Numbered from the stretch's first letter, positions 1 to 9,610 are shown. The stretch is DNA of 64,000 nucleotides from Thermogemmatispora tikiterensis (GCF_003268475.1 NZ_MCIF01000002.1:1713074-1777073); one strand, 5' to 3'. The notes: generated by a model from the letters alone, not told the origin. Translations and numbers: made by a program.

Positions 1-1
1 C

Positions 2-2941
2 TATGTGGCCGTGACCTTCGATCGCTCAGTGCCTACCTTCCGTCATGAGGCGCTTCCCACTTACAAGGCGCAGCGTCCCTCGCTACCACCAGTGATGCGC
101 TCGCAGTTTGAGCGTATCCGTGAGCTGGTTCATGCTTTCAACTTTCCCGTCTATGAGCTGGACGGCTTTGAGGCAGACGACCTGCTCGGAACACTGGCGC
201 GTCAGGCAACGGAGCAGGGTCTGGAGACCATTATTCTGACCGGCGATATGGACACGCTACAGCTGGTCGATGACTGTGTCCGCGTCATGGTGGCCAAACG
301 CGGCATTAGCGAGGTGACAGTCTACGATCGGGCCGCGGTACAAGCGCGCTATGGCATTGAACCGGGCCAGCTACCGGATTTTAAGGGACTGGTCGGTGAC
401 CCGTCGGATAATATCCCCGGCGTGCCTGGGATTGGAGAGAAGACCGCCAGTCGGCTGATCGCCACCTACGGCAGCCTTGAGGCAGTGCTGGAACACCTGG
501 CCGAGCTGAAACCAAGGGAGCAGAAGGCCCTCAGCGAAGCACGCGAGCAGGCCCTTCAGAGTAAGTACCTGGCCACGATCGTACGCAATGCCCCGGTGCA
601 GCTTGATCTGGCCGCCTGCGATATCAGGCGCTTCAATCGCGAGAAGACGCTGGCTCTCTTCCGCAGGTTGGAGTTTCATTCGCTGGTTGATCGGCTGCCC
701 GGTCCCGACGGTACCTTCGGTGATACGAGAGGCGGCGGCCAGGCGAGCGGCCAGGGGCAGATCTTGGTTCCCGATGCAGGGCAGCCAGGGCCTGATTTTG
801 CTGAGCAGTCCACGAAGGCCCCGAGCGGGGAGGAAGCCCACGCAGGGCAGTCCGCTCCTCTGGGTATCGTGCCTATCCTGGAGCCTCCCCCTCCACCAAC
901 ACAGCTCACTCAGACCGGTGAGCCCGCGCTAGCCGCGGAACTCCCCCTGACTTCCCAGGAGGCCGCCAGCCAGTCGCCGTCTCAGCCCAGAGATCACGCC
1001 CAGGTGGAGCAACTGGCACTCTTCGAGTTGCCAGCCCAGGCAGAGGTGCGCCATCTCCGCCTGCCTGCCATTGAGGATAGTCTCCCTCTCCTTGAGCCGG
1101 CCAGTGAGAAAACAACCAACACGCTGCTGATCACCAGCGAGGAGGCACTGACGGTTCTGGTGCACAGCCTGCACCAGGCAGGAGCCTTTGCCTTTGACAT
1201 CGAGACTTCCTCTGAAGACCAGTGGCGGGCCGAACTGGTCGGGCTGGCTTTTAGTATGGCCCCCGGCGAGGCTTACTATGTCCCTATTGGCCATCAGCAG
1301 ACGCTCGACGGCGAAGAGCCACCGGCCCAGCTTCCTTTACCGCTCGTCCTGGAGCGGTTGCGCCCGGTGCTGGAAGATGCCCGTATTGCTAAATATATGC
1401 ATAATGCGAAGTACGATCTGCTGGTGATGGCGCGCTACGGTGTACGCATCCAGGGATTAACCTTTGACACGCTACTGGCGGCCTATCTGCTGGACCCTGG
1501 CCGACGCGGCCTGGGACTGAAAGAGCAAGTTTTCCAGCGCCTGGGCTATGTGATGACCCCTATCTCTCAGCTCATCGGCAGCGGTAGCAAGGCCATCAGC
1601 ATGGCCCAGGTTTCGGCAAGGCGTGCCGCCGAGTATGCCGGGGCCGATGCAGACATGACGCTGCGTCTGGTAGCCCCCTTGCGACGCGACCTGCAGCGGC
1701 ACGGCCTGTGGAAGCTCTTCGAGCGTATAGAGGTGCCACTTGTGGAGGTGCTGGTTCAGATGGAGTTGCACGGTGTGGCCCTGGATGCCGACTTCCTGCA
1801 CGATTTCGGCGAGCGCCTCAACGAGCAGATTCGCACCCTGGAGCAGAAGATCTACGACGCTGTCGGACATCGTTTTAACATCAATTCAACACGGCAGCTG
1901 GCCGAGGTCCTCTTCAGGGAGCTGAAGCTGCCCACAGGGCGCAAAACGCGTACCGGCTATTCTGTGAGCGCCGAGGTCATCGAGAGTCTCAAGGGCCTTC
2001 ATCCGGTGGTTGATGCCTTGCTGGAATACCGCCAGCTCACTAAACTGAAATCTACTTACGTCGATGGCTTGCTAACCCTAATGGACCCCGTGACCGGGCG
2101 CGTGCATACCTCGTTCAATCAGGCGGTGACCTCCAGCGGGCGGCTGTCGTCTAGTAACCCCAATCTGCAGAATATCCCTGTGCGGACGGAGACCGGGCGC
2201 CAGATTCGGCGCGCCTTCATTGCTGACCCGAGTTACCTCCTGCTCACTGCCGACTATTCTCAGATCGAACTACGCATTCTGGCGCGCATTACGGGGGAGA
2301 AGCGTCTGGTGGAGGCTTTCCAGCGGGGCGAAGACATTCATACGATCACTGCCGCCTCTCTCTTCCATGTGCCGGTGAGCCAGGTTACGCCCGAGCAGCG
2401 CCGCCTGGCCAAAACTGTGGTCTATGCCATTCTCTATGGTCAGTCAGCATTCGGATTGGCTCAGGTGACCGGCATGAGCAACGCTGAGGCCAGCGAGTTC
2501 ATCAAGCGCTATCACGAGACCTTCCCCGAGGTGCGGCGCTACGTGGATGCGACCTTGAACCAGGCCTACAAGCAGGGCTATGTGAATACGCTCTTCGGGC
2601 GCAAGCGCTTCCTGCCAGACTTGCGAACTCTCAGTGGACCGGAGCGCCAGGCTCTGGAGCGTGAGGCGATCAACATGCCCATCCAGGGCACCAATGCGGA
2701 CGTGATCAAGATCGCCATGATCCGTATCCACCACGCGCTACAGGAGCGTGGCTTGAAGGCACGCATGATCCTTCAGGTGCATGACGAGCTGGTCTTTGAG
2801 GTACCAGTAGAGGAGCTGGAGACAACCCGCCGCCTGGTGCGGACCATCATGGAAGACATTCCAGAGATCACGGAGAAGGTCCCGCTTAAGGTGGAAACCA
2901 AAGTGGGGCGAAACTGGTACGAGGCTGCTCCCGCTGAGTAG
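2..2941 (+). CDS. polA: DNA polymerase I (5' end cut by window edge)
   Basis: Repair and Okazaki-fragment polymerase. The reading frame is already open at the left edge (Tyr-Val-Ala-Val-Thr-Phe-Asp), inside the 5'-3' exonuclease domain, so the true start lies upstream. Counting from base 5, the 5' nuclease runs to about residue 235 with the DGFEADDLLG acidic motif and the helix-hairpin-helix GDPSDNIPGVPGIGEKTA. The 3'-5' proofreading domain (about 375-560) keeps its acidic residues: DIET, NAKYDLL and YAGADADMT. The polymerase domain (about 590-978) has motif A (TADYSQIELR), motif B (RRLAKTVVYAILYGQ) and motif C (QVHDELVFE). A Pro/Gln-rich linker of about 130 residues joins the two nuclease domains, longer than in E. 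coli Pol I. Both nuclease activities look intact. The next gene follows within about 85 bp in the same direction. Confidence 0.98.
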   Translation, partial: YVAVTFDRSVPTFRHEALPTYKAQRPSLPPVMRSQFERIRELVHAFNFPVYELDGFEADDLLGTLARQATEQGLETIILTGDMDTLQLVDDCVRVMVAKRGISEVTVYDRAAVQARYGIEPGQLPDFKGLVGDPSDNIPGVPGIGEKTASRLIATYGSLEAVLEHLAELKPREQKALSEAREQALQSKYLATIVRNAPVQLDLAACDIRRFNREKTLALFRRLEFHSLVDRLPGPDGTFGDTRGGGQASGQGQILVPDAGQPGPDFAEQSTKAPSGEEAHAGQSAPLGIVPILEPPPPPTQLTQTGEPALAAELPLTSQEAASQSPSQPRDHAQVEQLALFELPAQAEVRHLRLPAIEDSLPLLEPASEKTTNTLLITSEEALTVLVHSLHQAGAFAFDIETSSEDQWRAELVGLAFSMAPGEAYYVPIGHQQTLDGEEPPAQLPLPLVLERLRPVLEDARIAKYMHNAKYDLLVMARYGVRIQGLTFDTLLAAYLLDPGRRGLGLKEQVFQRLGYVMTPISQLIGSGSKAISMAQVSARRAAEYAGADADMTLRLVAPLRRDLQRHGLWKLFERIEVPLVEVLVQMELHGVALDADFLHDFGERLNEQIRTLEQKIYDAVGHRFNINSTRQLAEVLFRELKLPTGRKTRTGYSVSAEVIESLKGLHPVVDALLEYRQLTKLKSTYVDGLLTLMDPVTGRVHTSFNQAVTSSGRLSSSNPNLQNIPVRTETGRQIRRAFIADPSYLLLTADYSQIELRILARITGEKRLVEAFQRGEDIHTITAASLFHVPVSQVTPEQRRLAKTVVYAILYGQSAFGLAQVTGMSNAEASEFIKRYHETFPEVRRYVDATLNQAYKQGYVNTLFGRKRFLPDLRTLSGPERQALEREAINMPIQGTNADVIKIAMIRIHHALQERGLKARMILQVHDELVFEVPVEELETTRRLVRTIMEDIPEITEKVPLKVETKVGRNWYEAAPAE

Positions 2942-3025
2942 CCCGCCGGCGCCCCGTTGAGTCGCTGCCGCCATAGGAATGCTGGCGGTATGATCTCGCT
3001 TGCGAACGCAAAAGGAGAGCCATCT

Positions 3026-4198
3026 GTGCAGCTATCACGTCTTGTTCAGAGTCTACCCCCATATCACTTTGCCGAAACACAGAAGAAGCTGGCCGCCCGC
3101 CAGGCGGCAGGGGTTGATGTGATCAACCTGTCGATGGGCGATCCCGATCTACCCGCGCCCTCCACCGTTATTGAGCGCCTCTGTCAGGCGGCCCACGATC
3201 CAGAGAACCACCGCTATCCTGAGTATCGCGGCTTGCGTGCCCTCCACGAGGCCTTTGTGGCCTGGTTCCAGCGGCGTTTCGGAGTGACGTTGACTCCGGA
3301 GGAGGAGACGTTGCCCCTCCTGGGATCAAAAGAGGGATTAGCCTACGTGGCGGCGGCAGTGCTCAACCCGGGCGATGTGGCCCTTGTGCCCGATCCCAAC
3401 TATACCGTCTACGTGACAGGTACAACCAGCATCGGCGCTCACCCCTATTTGCTGCCGCTGCGCGAAAGCCATGATTATCTGCCCGATCTGGAAAGCATTC
3501 CTTCCCCGGTGCTTCAACAGGCCCGCCTTCTTTGGCTGAACTATCCAAACAATCCGACCGCCGCCTGCGCCGACCAGGCTTTTTTTGAACGCGCCGTCGC
3601 TTTCGCTCGCCGGCACGACCTGCTCATCGTACACGACATGGCTTACGCTGAGGTCTATTTCGAACAGCGCCCACCAAGTATTTTGGAGATCCCGGGGGCG
3701 CGCGAGGTAGCTGTTGAACTGCACTCGCTGAGTAAGACCTATAATATGGCCGGGTTCCGCGTCGGCTGGCTCGTTGGCAATCGCGAGGTAGTGGACGCGG
3801 TGGGACGGCTCAAGAGCAACATCGATAGCGGTATGTTCCGTCCGATCCAGCACGCGGCCATCGCGGCTCTGCAATTGCCCGATTCCTGGATACAGGAGCG
3901 CAACGCTGTCTACCGCCGTCGCCGTGACCTGCTTGTGGCAGGCTGCAACTCCCTGGGGCTGCGCGCTCGCCAGACGCAGGCTGGCCTCTACGTCTGGGCC
4001 GCGGTGCCGGAGGGCTTCAAGGCCCGCGATTTCGCAAGCTGGCTCTTTGATCAGACCGGGGTGCTGCTGACTCCCGGGTCAAACTTCGGCGCCGCTGGCG
4101 AGGGCTACCTGCGCATCTCTATGACAGCCCCCGAGGAGCGCATCGAGGCCGCGCTACAGCGGATGAAGACCGCTCTGCGCGAACTACCACGCCCCTGA
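3026..4198 (+). CDS. class I/II PLP-dependent aminotransferase (DapL/AspC-like)
   Basis: Fold-type I aminotransferase transferring an amino group via PLP in the cytosol. Visible hallmarks are the N-terminal LSMGDPDLPAP segment, the conserved NYPNNPTAA loop, the aspartate in HDMAYAEV and the Schiff-base lysine in SLSKTYNMAGFRVGW. The C-terminal domain keeps the carboxylate-binding arginine (GYLRISM). I place the start at GTG 3026 (Val-Gln-Leu-Ser-Arg) because AAAGGAGA sits about 8 bases upstream. The same frame stays open to 2957, but earlier starts lack such a site. This gives 390 residues, normal for the family. The sequence style resembles LL-diaminopimelate aminotransferases, but substrate cannot be assigned from motifs alone. 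It lies directly behind polA and may be read through from it. Confidence 0.9.
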   Translation: MQLSRLVQSLPPYHFAETQKKLAARQAAGVDVINLSMGDPDLPAPSTVIERLCQAAHDPENHRYPEYRGLRALHEAFVAWFQRRFGVTLTPEEETLPLLGSKEGLAYVAAAVLNPGDVALVPDPNYTVYVTGTTSIGAHPYLLPLRESHDYLPDLESIPSPVLQQARLLWLNYPNNPTAACADQAFFERAVAFARRHDLLIVHDMAYAEVYFEQRPPSILEIPGAREVAVELHSLSKTYNMAGFRVGWLVGNREVVDAVGRLKSNIDSGMFRPIQHAAIAALQLPDSWIQERNAVYRRRRDLLVAGCNSLGLRARQTQAGLYVWAAVPEGFKARDFASWLFDQTGVLLTPGSNFGAAGEGYLRISMTAPEERIEAALQRMKTALRELPRP

Positions 4199-4417
4199 GA
4201 TTCTCACCGGGAGCAGGCGGTCGGGCGTACCGTCCGCAGGTTGATGCTTCCTTTTAGACGCGGCCTCGCTTGGCCAACGCTTGTGCAGCGACAATAGCGA
4301 TGGATGGAGAGATCAAGAGCAGGATCGGGGAGGCAGGCGCGCACCAGCAGCGGAGCTTGCTCGGGAGCACTCCGGCGGCGCTCACGCCTCCATTTTAGCG
4401 CCAGGGGAACGAGGGCC

Positions 4418-6562
4418 ATGATGCAACAGTCTGAGACAAGCGCAATGAAGCGCACTTCACTGAACGCATGGAATCTCTCGCTTGGTCGCGCCATCTGCGG
4501 CGACGTTCAGGCGGGCCTGGAGCGCGAATGGCTGGTCACGAACGGCCTCGGCGGCTACGCCGCTGGCTCGCTTCTTGGAGCCACTACGCGCAGCTATCAC
4601 GGCCTGCTGGTCGCCGCCCTTCGCCCGCCGATTGAGCGTTGGGTACTCGTGACGAAGGTCGATGAAGAGCTTCGCCTCCCCCAGGGCCCGGTCCTGAAAC
4701 TGGGAGTCAACGAGTACCACGATGGCACGCTTGACCCGCAGGGAATGTCGTACCTCGACAGCGTCTGCCTCGAAGGCGACATTCCCTGCTTTCGTTATCG
4801 CCTGGGAACCGCTCTCATCTTAGAGAAGCGCATCTGGATGGAATACGGGCAGAATACCACTTATGTCCAGTATGCCCTGCACGGTAGCTATGACGAAGGC
4901 GGTGAGCAGGAGCGGGAGCCATCGCTGCTGACGCTCCTGCCTTTCTGTGTCGCGCGCAGCCATCACAGCACGCTGCGTGGAGATCCCGGCTGGCATTTTC
5001 AGGTCGAGCAGGATGGGAACCGCTACCGCATCCGTGCCAGCGCTGACACCCCTGTCTATCAGCTGATCGTCGGTCCCTCAGCTCGCTTTGAGCCACGGGG
5101 ACTGTGGTATTGGCGGGTCCTCCACCGTCACGATCGCGAGCGTGGCCTGCCCTGTGAGGAGGATGTCTATCTGCCTGGCATCTTCCATCTCCCGCTGATG
5201 CCCGGCGACCGGGTGACGCTTGTATTGAGTGCAGAGCAGGAACCGCCTGCCACCCTGGGCGGCCCGCAGCATGAGGAGCAGGTCGCCCAGGCTTATGCCC
5301 ATCATCGTCGCCGCCTCAAGCAGCTTCTTGCTGTGGCAGACCGTAGTGTTGAGGATCTGGCGCAGAGCGATCCTGTCCGCGCCCGCCTGGTAGTGGCCGC
5401 TGATCAGTTTATCGTGGCTCGTCCGCAGTACGTGCTCACGCCTACGGGGAAGCGCTATTTGCAGCTCTCGCCTGATCATAAGACGATTATCGCCGGCTAT
5501 CCGTGGTTCGAGGTCTGGGGGCGCGACGCCATGATCGCTCTGCCCGGTCTGCTCCTGAGCACCGGTCGCTATAGCGAGGCCCGAGGGCTGCTCAAGGCTT
5601 TCGCCTCTTCCGCCAATCAGGGCTTACTGCCGAATCGCCTTCCCGAGAACGCAGCGGCTCCGGAGTATAATACCGCCGATGCTTCACTCTGGCTTTTCCG
5701 CGCACTCGATCGCTATCTGGCCGCCACCGGTGACTGGACCTTGCTTAAGGAGTTGTTTCCCGCTCTTGAGGAGATCTTACAATGGTATATGCGCGGGACG
5801 CGCTTCGGTATTGGCATGGATCAGCGCGACGGCCTGCTGTTTGTAGGGCTGGGAACCAGCGATCTGCAGCTGACCTGGATGGATGCGCGCGTTGACGGCT
5901 GCCCGGTGACGCCGCGTCGCGGCAAGCCTGTGGAGATCAATGCGCTCTGGTACAATGCCCTGGCTTGCATGGAGAGCTGGGCAGTGCGTCTGGCTGTTGA
6001 CGCTACGCGCTACAGTCAGTTACGCATCCAGGTGCGCAAACATTTCGCCGAACGCTTCTGGTACTCCGAGGGAGGGTATCTCTACGATGTGGTGGACGTC
6101 GATGGAGAGACGGGCAAGAACGACAGCGCTCTGCGTCCTAACCAGCTCTTCGCAGTGGCTTTACCACGTCGTTTGCTGAGCGATGAGCAGGCGCGCAGCA
6201 TTGTCGAACGGGTGAGAGCCGAGCTGCTGACACCCCTCGGGCTGCGTACACTCAGTCCTCGCGATCCTCACTATCGCTCTCGCTTCAATGGCGATCAACG
6301 CCAGCGAGATAACGCCTATCACCAGGGGACAGTCTGGCCTTGGCTCATCGGCGCCTATATCGATGCCTACCTCCATGTCTACAAGGACAACCAGGCCCTT
6401 TTGCCCTTGCTGGAGCCTCTGGTGCGCCACCTCTGGGATGCCTGCCTGGGAACAATTAGCGAGGTGGCCGAGCCGGAGCCTCCTTTCACACCTGCTGGCT
6501 GCTTTGCCCAGGCCTGGAGCGTGGCCGAGGTGCTGCGCTGTTGGACGCTGGTCACCGAGTAG
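4418..6562 (+). CDS. amylo-alpha-1,6-glucosidase (glycogen debranching enzyme)
   Basis: Bacterial/archaeal-type glycogen debranching enzyme that removes alpha-1,6 branch glucose in glycogen breakdown. The N-terminal domain has the typical EWLVTNGLGGYAAG and TTRSYHGLL motifs. The C-terminal (alpha/alpha)6 catalytic domain has WFEVWGRDAMIALPGLLL, the NTADASLWL segment and the GTVWPWLIGAY motif near the end. The start at ATG 4418 is preceded by AGGGGAACGAGGG, and the encoded EREWLVTNGLGG begins about 25 residues in, as in homologs. The frame is open upstream to 4304, but that part is low-complexity and unlike the family. The product is 714 residues with no signal peptide, so cytoplasmic. No other glycogen gene is adjacent. 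Confidence 0.93.
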   Translation: MMQQSETSAMKRTSLNAWNLSLGRAICGDVQAGLEREWLVTNGLGGYAAGSLLGATTRSYHGLLVAALRPPIERWVLVTKVDEELRLPQGPVLKLGVNEYHDGTLDPQGMSYLDSVCLEGDIPCFRYRLGTALILEKRIWMEYGQNTTYVQYALHGSYDEGGEQEREPSLLTLLPFCVARSHHSTLRGDPGWHFQVEQDGNRYRIRASADTPVYQLIVGPSARFEPRGLWYWRVLHRHDRERGLPCEEDVYLPGIFHLPLMPGDRVTLVLSAEQEPPATLGGPQHEEQVAQAYAHHRRRLKQLLAVADRSVEDLAQSDPVRARLVVAADQFIVARPQYVLTPTGKRYLQLSPDHKTIIAGYPWFEVWGRDAMIALPGLLLSTGRYSEARGLLKAFASSANQGLLPNRLPENAAAPEYNTADASLWLFRALDRYLAATGDWTLLKELFPALEEILQWYMRGTRFGIGMDQRDGLLFVGLGTSDLQLTWMDARVDGCPVTPRRGKPVEINALWYNALACMESWAVRLAVDATRYSQLRIQVRKHFAERFWYSEGGYLYDVVDVDGETGKNDSALRPNQLFAVALPRRLLSDEQARSIVERVRAELLTPLGLRTLSPRDPHYRSRFNGDQRQRDNAYHQGTVWPWLIGAYIDAYLHVYKDNQALLPLLEPLVRHLWDACLGTISEVAEPEPPFTPAGCFAQAWSVAEVLRCWTLVTE

Positions 6563-6821
6563 ACAGTCGGGAGAATCTGAACGCGTATCTCCCTGCCCTG
6601 ATGGGAATAAAGTTCCCCTGGTCATTGTTTCTAGAGGGTGGAAAGGCCAGAAGGAGGCCAGCCAGTGTAGCGTATGACTGGCCCGCCAACCACCGCCAGT
6701 GTGAGTTGGCTCGCCAGGTAGACTGGCTGGCTGGCAGGGGAGTGCGCGAAGAATCCCGCTCTTGCGCGCTCCAAGAGAAGCCGATATTCTTGTGGCCTGA
6801 CATCGCTGCGTGACTAGGTAA

Positions 6822-6851
6822 TCATGTCACGAAGGAGGTGACGGACCATGA
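6822..6851 (+). promoter_or_regulatory. possible RNA-thermometer hairpin over hsp20 start
   Basis: TCAT at 6822-6825 can pair with ATGA at 6848-6851, which includes the start codon. GTCAC at 6826-6830 can pair with GTGAC at 6838-6842. The Shine-Dalgarno AAGGAG then sits in the 7-base loop, and GGACC forms a one-sided bulge. This would mask ribosome entry at low temperature, as known for small heat-shock mRNAs. The pairing is seen in sequence; the function is inferred. Confidence 0.4.
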
Positions 6852-7333
6852 CGACGATGGTTCGCTTCGATCCCTGGCGTGAGATGATGAGCCTGCGCGA
6901 GGCGATGGACCGGCTGTTCGAGCAGACCTTTGTGCGTCCGTTCTTCGGCACGCCCCTGAGCCCGAGCGTGCCCGTGAACGTCTATGAGACGGATCAGGGC
7001 TATCAGGTGCAGGCGCTGTTGCCGGGCGTTAAGCCGGAGGACATCGATCTGACGGTCCAGGAGAACACCCTGACAATCAAGGCGCGCTATCCGGCCCTGG
7101 TGGATGAGGGGAAGCAGGTGAACTGGCTGTTGCACGAGATCGGTTCTGGCGAGTGTGTGCGCAGCATCACCTTTGCTAAGCCGATTGTGGCCGATCAGAT
7201 CGAGACGCACTACGAGCATGGTCTGCTGACGATCACGATCCCGGTGAGCGAGGCCAGCCGGCCAAAGCGCATCGCGATCACAGCCGGTCAGCCCGAGCCT
7301 CAAAAGGAGCTGGCAGCCGCTAGCACCCGCTGA
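6848..7333 (+). CDS. Hsp20/alpha-crystallin small heat-shock protein
   Basis: ATP-independent holdase chaperone of the small heat-shock family, 161 residues, which is the normal size. The N-terminal amphipathic arm (FDPWREMMSLREAMDRLFEQTF) is followed by the alpha-crystallin domain at about residues 40-140. That domain includes VNVYETDQGYQVQALLPGVKPEDIDLTV, typical of plant-like bacterial Hsp20, and the GLLTITIP strand; an IAITAG-containing tail follows. The start is fixed by AAGGAGGTGA ending 5 bases upstream of ATG 6848. A hairpin that encloses this ribosome site and start codon is described separately. Another imperfect stem lies further upstream, near 6739-6772. The gene appears monocistronic: debranching enzyme ahead, convergent kinase gene behind. 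Confidence 0.96.
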   Translation: MTTMVRFDPWREMMSLREAMDRLFEQTFVRPFFGTPLSPSVPVNVYETDQGYQVQALLPGVKPEDIDLTVQENTLTIKARYPALVDEGKQVNWLLHEIGSGECVRSITFAKPIVADQIETHYEHGLLTITIPVSEASRPKRIAITAGQPEPQKELAAASTR

Positions 7334-7720
7334 GGCGTGAGGGCCGCTTACACGCGGCGGATTGGATAGCGGGCTACTCCTCCGCCCGTGTTATGCGCTC
7401 TCACCGGAAGCGGCACAGGGAAGGTAAAGGCATGCAGGAGGACCGCGTGGAAAGTGACGCCGGTTAGCTGGCAGCTGAGCCGGTCCTGTGGGCGGCTGAC
7501 CCGTCAGTCGCAACGCATCGAGCGTGTGCTTCCGGTGAGAGCCATACCTTGTAGGGTATGGCGCCAGTCTGGCGGGTAGGTCTCTTTGCGTTACCCAGGT
7601 TTGTCAGCCTTGTTTTTTTTTGCCCTCCACTTCCTGTTCGGCCAGCACTGACCACCTCCGCTGGGGGAGGACACGGGGCAGCACGAGCGGCGAGCAAGCA
7701 AGGCCGGTTCTCCAGGCGCT
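7334..7720. other. gene-poor convergent intergenic region
   Basis: Lies between convergent hsp20 and kinase genes. Apart from the hairpin at 7541-7562 and a T-run at 7612-7620, no reading frame shows recognisable protein character. Short open frames here have no ribosome sites. Confidence 0.5.
7541..7562. terminator. hairpin, possible terminator
   Basis: GCCATACC at 7541-7548 and GGTATGGC at 7555-7562 form a perfect 8-bp inverted repeat with a 6-base loop, between the convergent hsp20 and kinase genes. No T-run follows directly; one starts at 7612. A role as terminator is inferred from position. Confidence 0.4.
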
Positions 7721-9610
7721 CTATTGCACGCGCACCAGAATAACGCTGATGTTCCCTTCGCCACCGGCGCGATTAGCCTCATCAACCAGCGAGCGCGCCA
7801 GCTGTTGGAGGTCACCGCCGCGTGCCAGCAGCTCGCTGAGACGCTCGTCACGAAGCATATGCCAGAGTCCATCGGTACAGAGCAGGATCAGGTCACCCAC
7901 CGCTACTTGACGGCTGAAAAAGTCCATCTGCAGGTGGGGCGCCTGGCCCAAATAACGGTAGAGACGATGGCGCCGGGCACTCTTATAGAGATCGTCGGGC
8001 GCCAGGAGCTCTGCTTCGACCAGGTCGGCGGCCAGCGAATGATCGCGGGTGATGCGCTCCAGTCCTCTGCCGGGGACGAAGTGATAGGCCCGACTATCGC
8101 CAACGCTGGCCACATAGAGGTGGTGGCAATGAAGAATGGCCACGGTTAGCGTACTGGCCATTGCTGTGTTGTAGTCAGCATTAGAGTGGTAGATGACCTG
8201 ATTGGCACGCAGGACGCTCTCTCGTAGCCAGGACTCGGCTTGCTGCGCGGCTCGCGAGCCGGCTGCATTCGGCGACCGAGGCGGCAAAGCAGTCAGGCGC
8301 GGAATGAGAACATCAGCTACAGTGACAATAGCCAGATGACTGGCCTCATGTCCACCGATCGAGCGCCCTCCAGGGCCACGCAGCCCATCGGCAACGCCGA
8401 ACAGGCCAAACGGACGTGGTGGCAGCCCGAGACCCAGACCAAGACCCTGGACAATGAGGAGCATGTCTTCGTTGTCTTGCGCTACGTAGCGCCGTCCCAC
8501 ATCGCTTATATAGCCGACCTGACAGACGTCAATCACGAGCGGTGAGGTTCCATTGAGAGCGTGGCCACAGTGACGACAGTAGCGCGAGCCAGGACGATTT
8601 TCTCGTCCACAGGCCCCACAAGGATTCTCTGGAATGAGGGTACGCACCAACAAATTAGCGCTGCTACGTAGAGGGCTGCTGCGCTCAGGTGGTGGCACAA
8701 TCACGGTGGGGGCTTCAGCAAGGGCTGCTTTCACAGCGTCGGCGAAGGCGCGGGCACTCGGCCAGCGCTGCGCTGGATCAATATGCATGGCCCGTAGAAT
8801 AGCCGCATCGACTCCAGGATTGAGGGCCGGGTTGAGCTGGCTCGGCGGTGGCAGCTCAGCTGAGTGGCTGCGCACGATGGCCTGGAAGGGGAGCAGGCCC
8901 GTGAACATTTGATAGACCACTACCCCCATTGAGTAAATATCGCTTGCTGGCTCAGCACTCCCCTTCTCTTGCTCGGGGGCGATATAGTGTTGGGTACCCA
9001 GGGCCCAACCACGCTGCGTTAGCGGCACCTCCTTCTCCATGGCGCGCGCAATACCAAAGTCTGTCAGGACCAGCCGCCCATCATCCTGGTGAATGAGAAG
9101 ATTTGAGGGTTTGATATCACGATGGACGATACGCTGCGGATGGGCATGCACCGCATCTACTGCTTCGGCGAGATCGTCAAGATAGCGCAGAGCCAGCTCC
9201 AGCGACAGCGGCTTTTCATCCTTGAGTAAGGCTTTGAGCGTTCCCCCCGTGACAAGGGGCATGGCCAGGTAGAGCAGGCGCCCGTCCTGACCAAAGTTGA
9301 GCACCGGCACAATGTTCTTATGTCGCAGCTGATGGGCATAGCGAGCCTCACGCTTGAATCGCTCCACTGCTGTGGAAATATCCATATTCGCAATGTGGAG
9401 CGAGAGGATTTTGAGCGCAACCTCCTGCTCATCAAAACCATCTCTGGCCCGATAGACCGCTCCCATACCTCCCAGACCGAGTAGCTGCTCAATCGTGTAG
9501 CGACCGGCAACGACCGCCCCAGGGAGCAAACACTGACAGAAGGGCTTGCTGCACTGGAAGGTGCCGTCAGGATAGCTGGCCTGACAACGCGGATTCGGAC
9601 AACGAAGCAT
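7721..9610 (-). CDS. Ser/Thr protein kinase - zinc ribbon - PP2C phosphatase fusion
   Basis: A 629-residue protein joining opposing signalling activities. The N-terminus carries a cysteine cluster (C4, C9, C20, C25, C27). The kinase domain (about 38-290) has the glycine loop LGLGGMGAVY, VALKIL with K67, HRDIKPSN (163-170), DFG (184-186) and APEQ (211-214). Next comes a zinc-ribbon motif with two CxxC pairs at C331/C334 and C345/C348. A PP2C-type phosphatase domain (about 362-629) has the DNED motif (379-382), VADG (406-409), ASVGDSRAYHF and LLCTDGLW. No membrane segment is visible, so the protein is probably cytosolic. Each domain keeps its catalytic residues, so it could phosphorylate and dephosphorylate targets or itself. 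A sigma70-like promoter lies about 120 bp upstream. Confidence 0.93.
   Translation of the reverse strand: MLRCPNPRCQASYPDGTFQCSKPFCQCLLPGAVVAGRYTIEQLLGLGGMGAVYRARDGFDEQEVALKILSLHIANMDISTAVERFKREARYAHQLRHKNIVPVLNFGQDGRLLYLAMPLVTGGTLKALLKDEKPLSLELALRYLDDLAEAVDAVHAHPQRIVHRDIKPSNLLIHQDDGRLVLTDFGIARAMEKEVPLTQRGWALGTQHYIAPEQEKGSAEPASDIYSMGVVVYQMFTGLLPFQAIVRSHSAELPPPSQLNPALNPGVDAAILRAMHIDPAQRWPSARAFADAVKAALAEAPTVIVPPPERSSPLRSSANLLVRTLIPENPCGACGRENRPGSRYCRHCGHALNGTSPLVIDVCQVGYISDVGRRYVAQDNEDMLLIVQGLGLGLGLPPRPFGLFGVADGLRGPGGRSIGGHEASHLAIVTVADVLIPRLTALPPRSPNAAGSRAAQQAESWLRESVLRANQVIYHSNADYNTAMASTLTVAILHCHHLYVASVGDSRAYHFVPGRGLERITRDHSLAADLVEAELLAPDDLYKSARRHRLYRYLGQAPHLQMDFFSRQVAVGDLILLCTDGLWHMLRDERLSELLARGGDLQQLARSLVDEANRAGGEGNISVILVRVQ

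Noticed and set aside
2..2941. polA as a 5'-truncated pseudogene
   Set aside because: The frame is open to the very edge of the window and the lost part is simply outside it.
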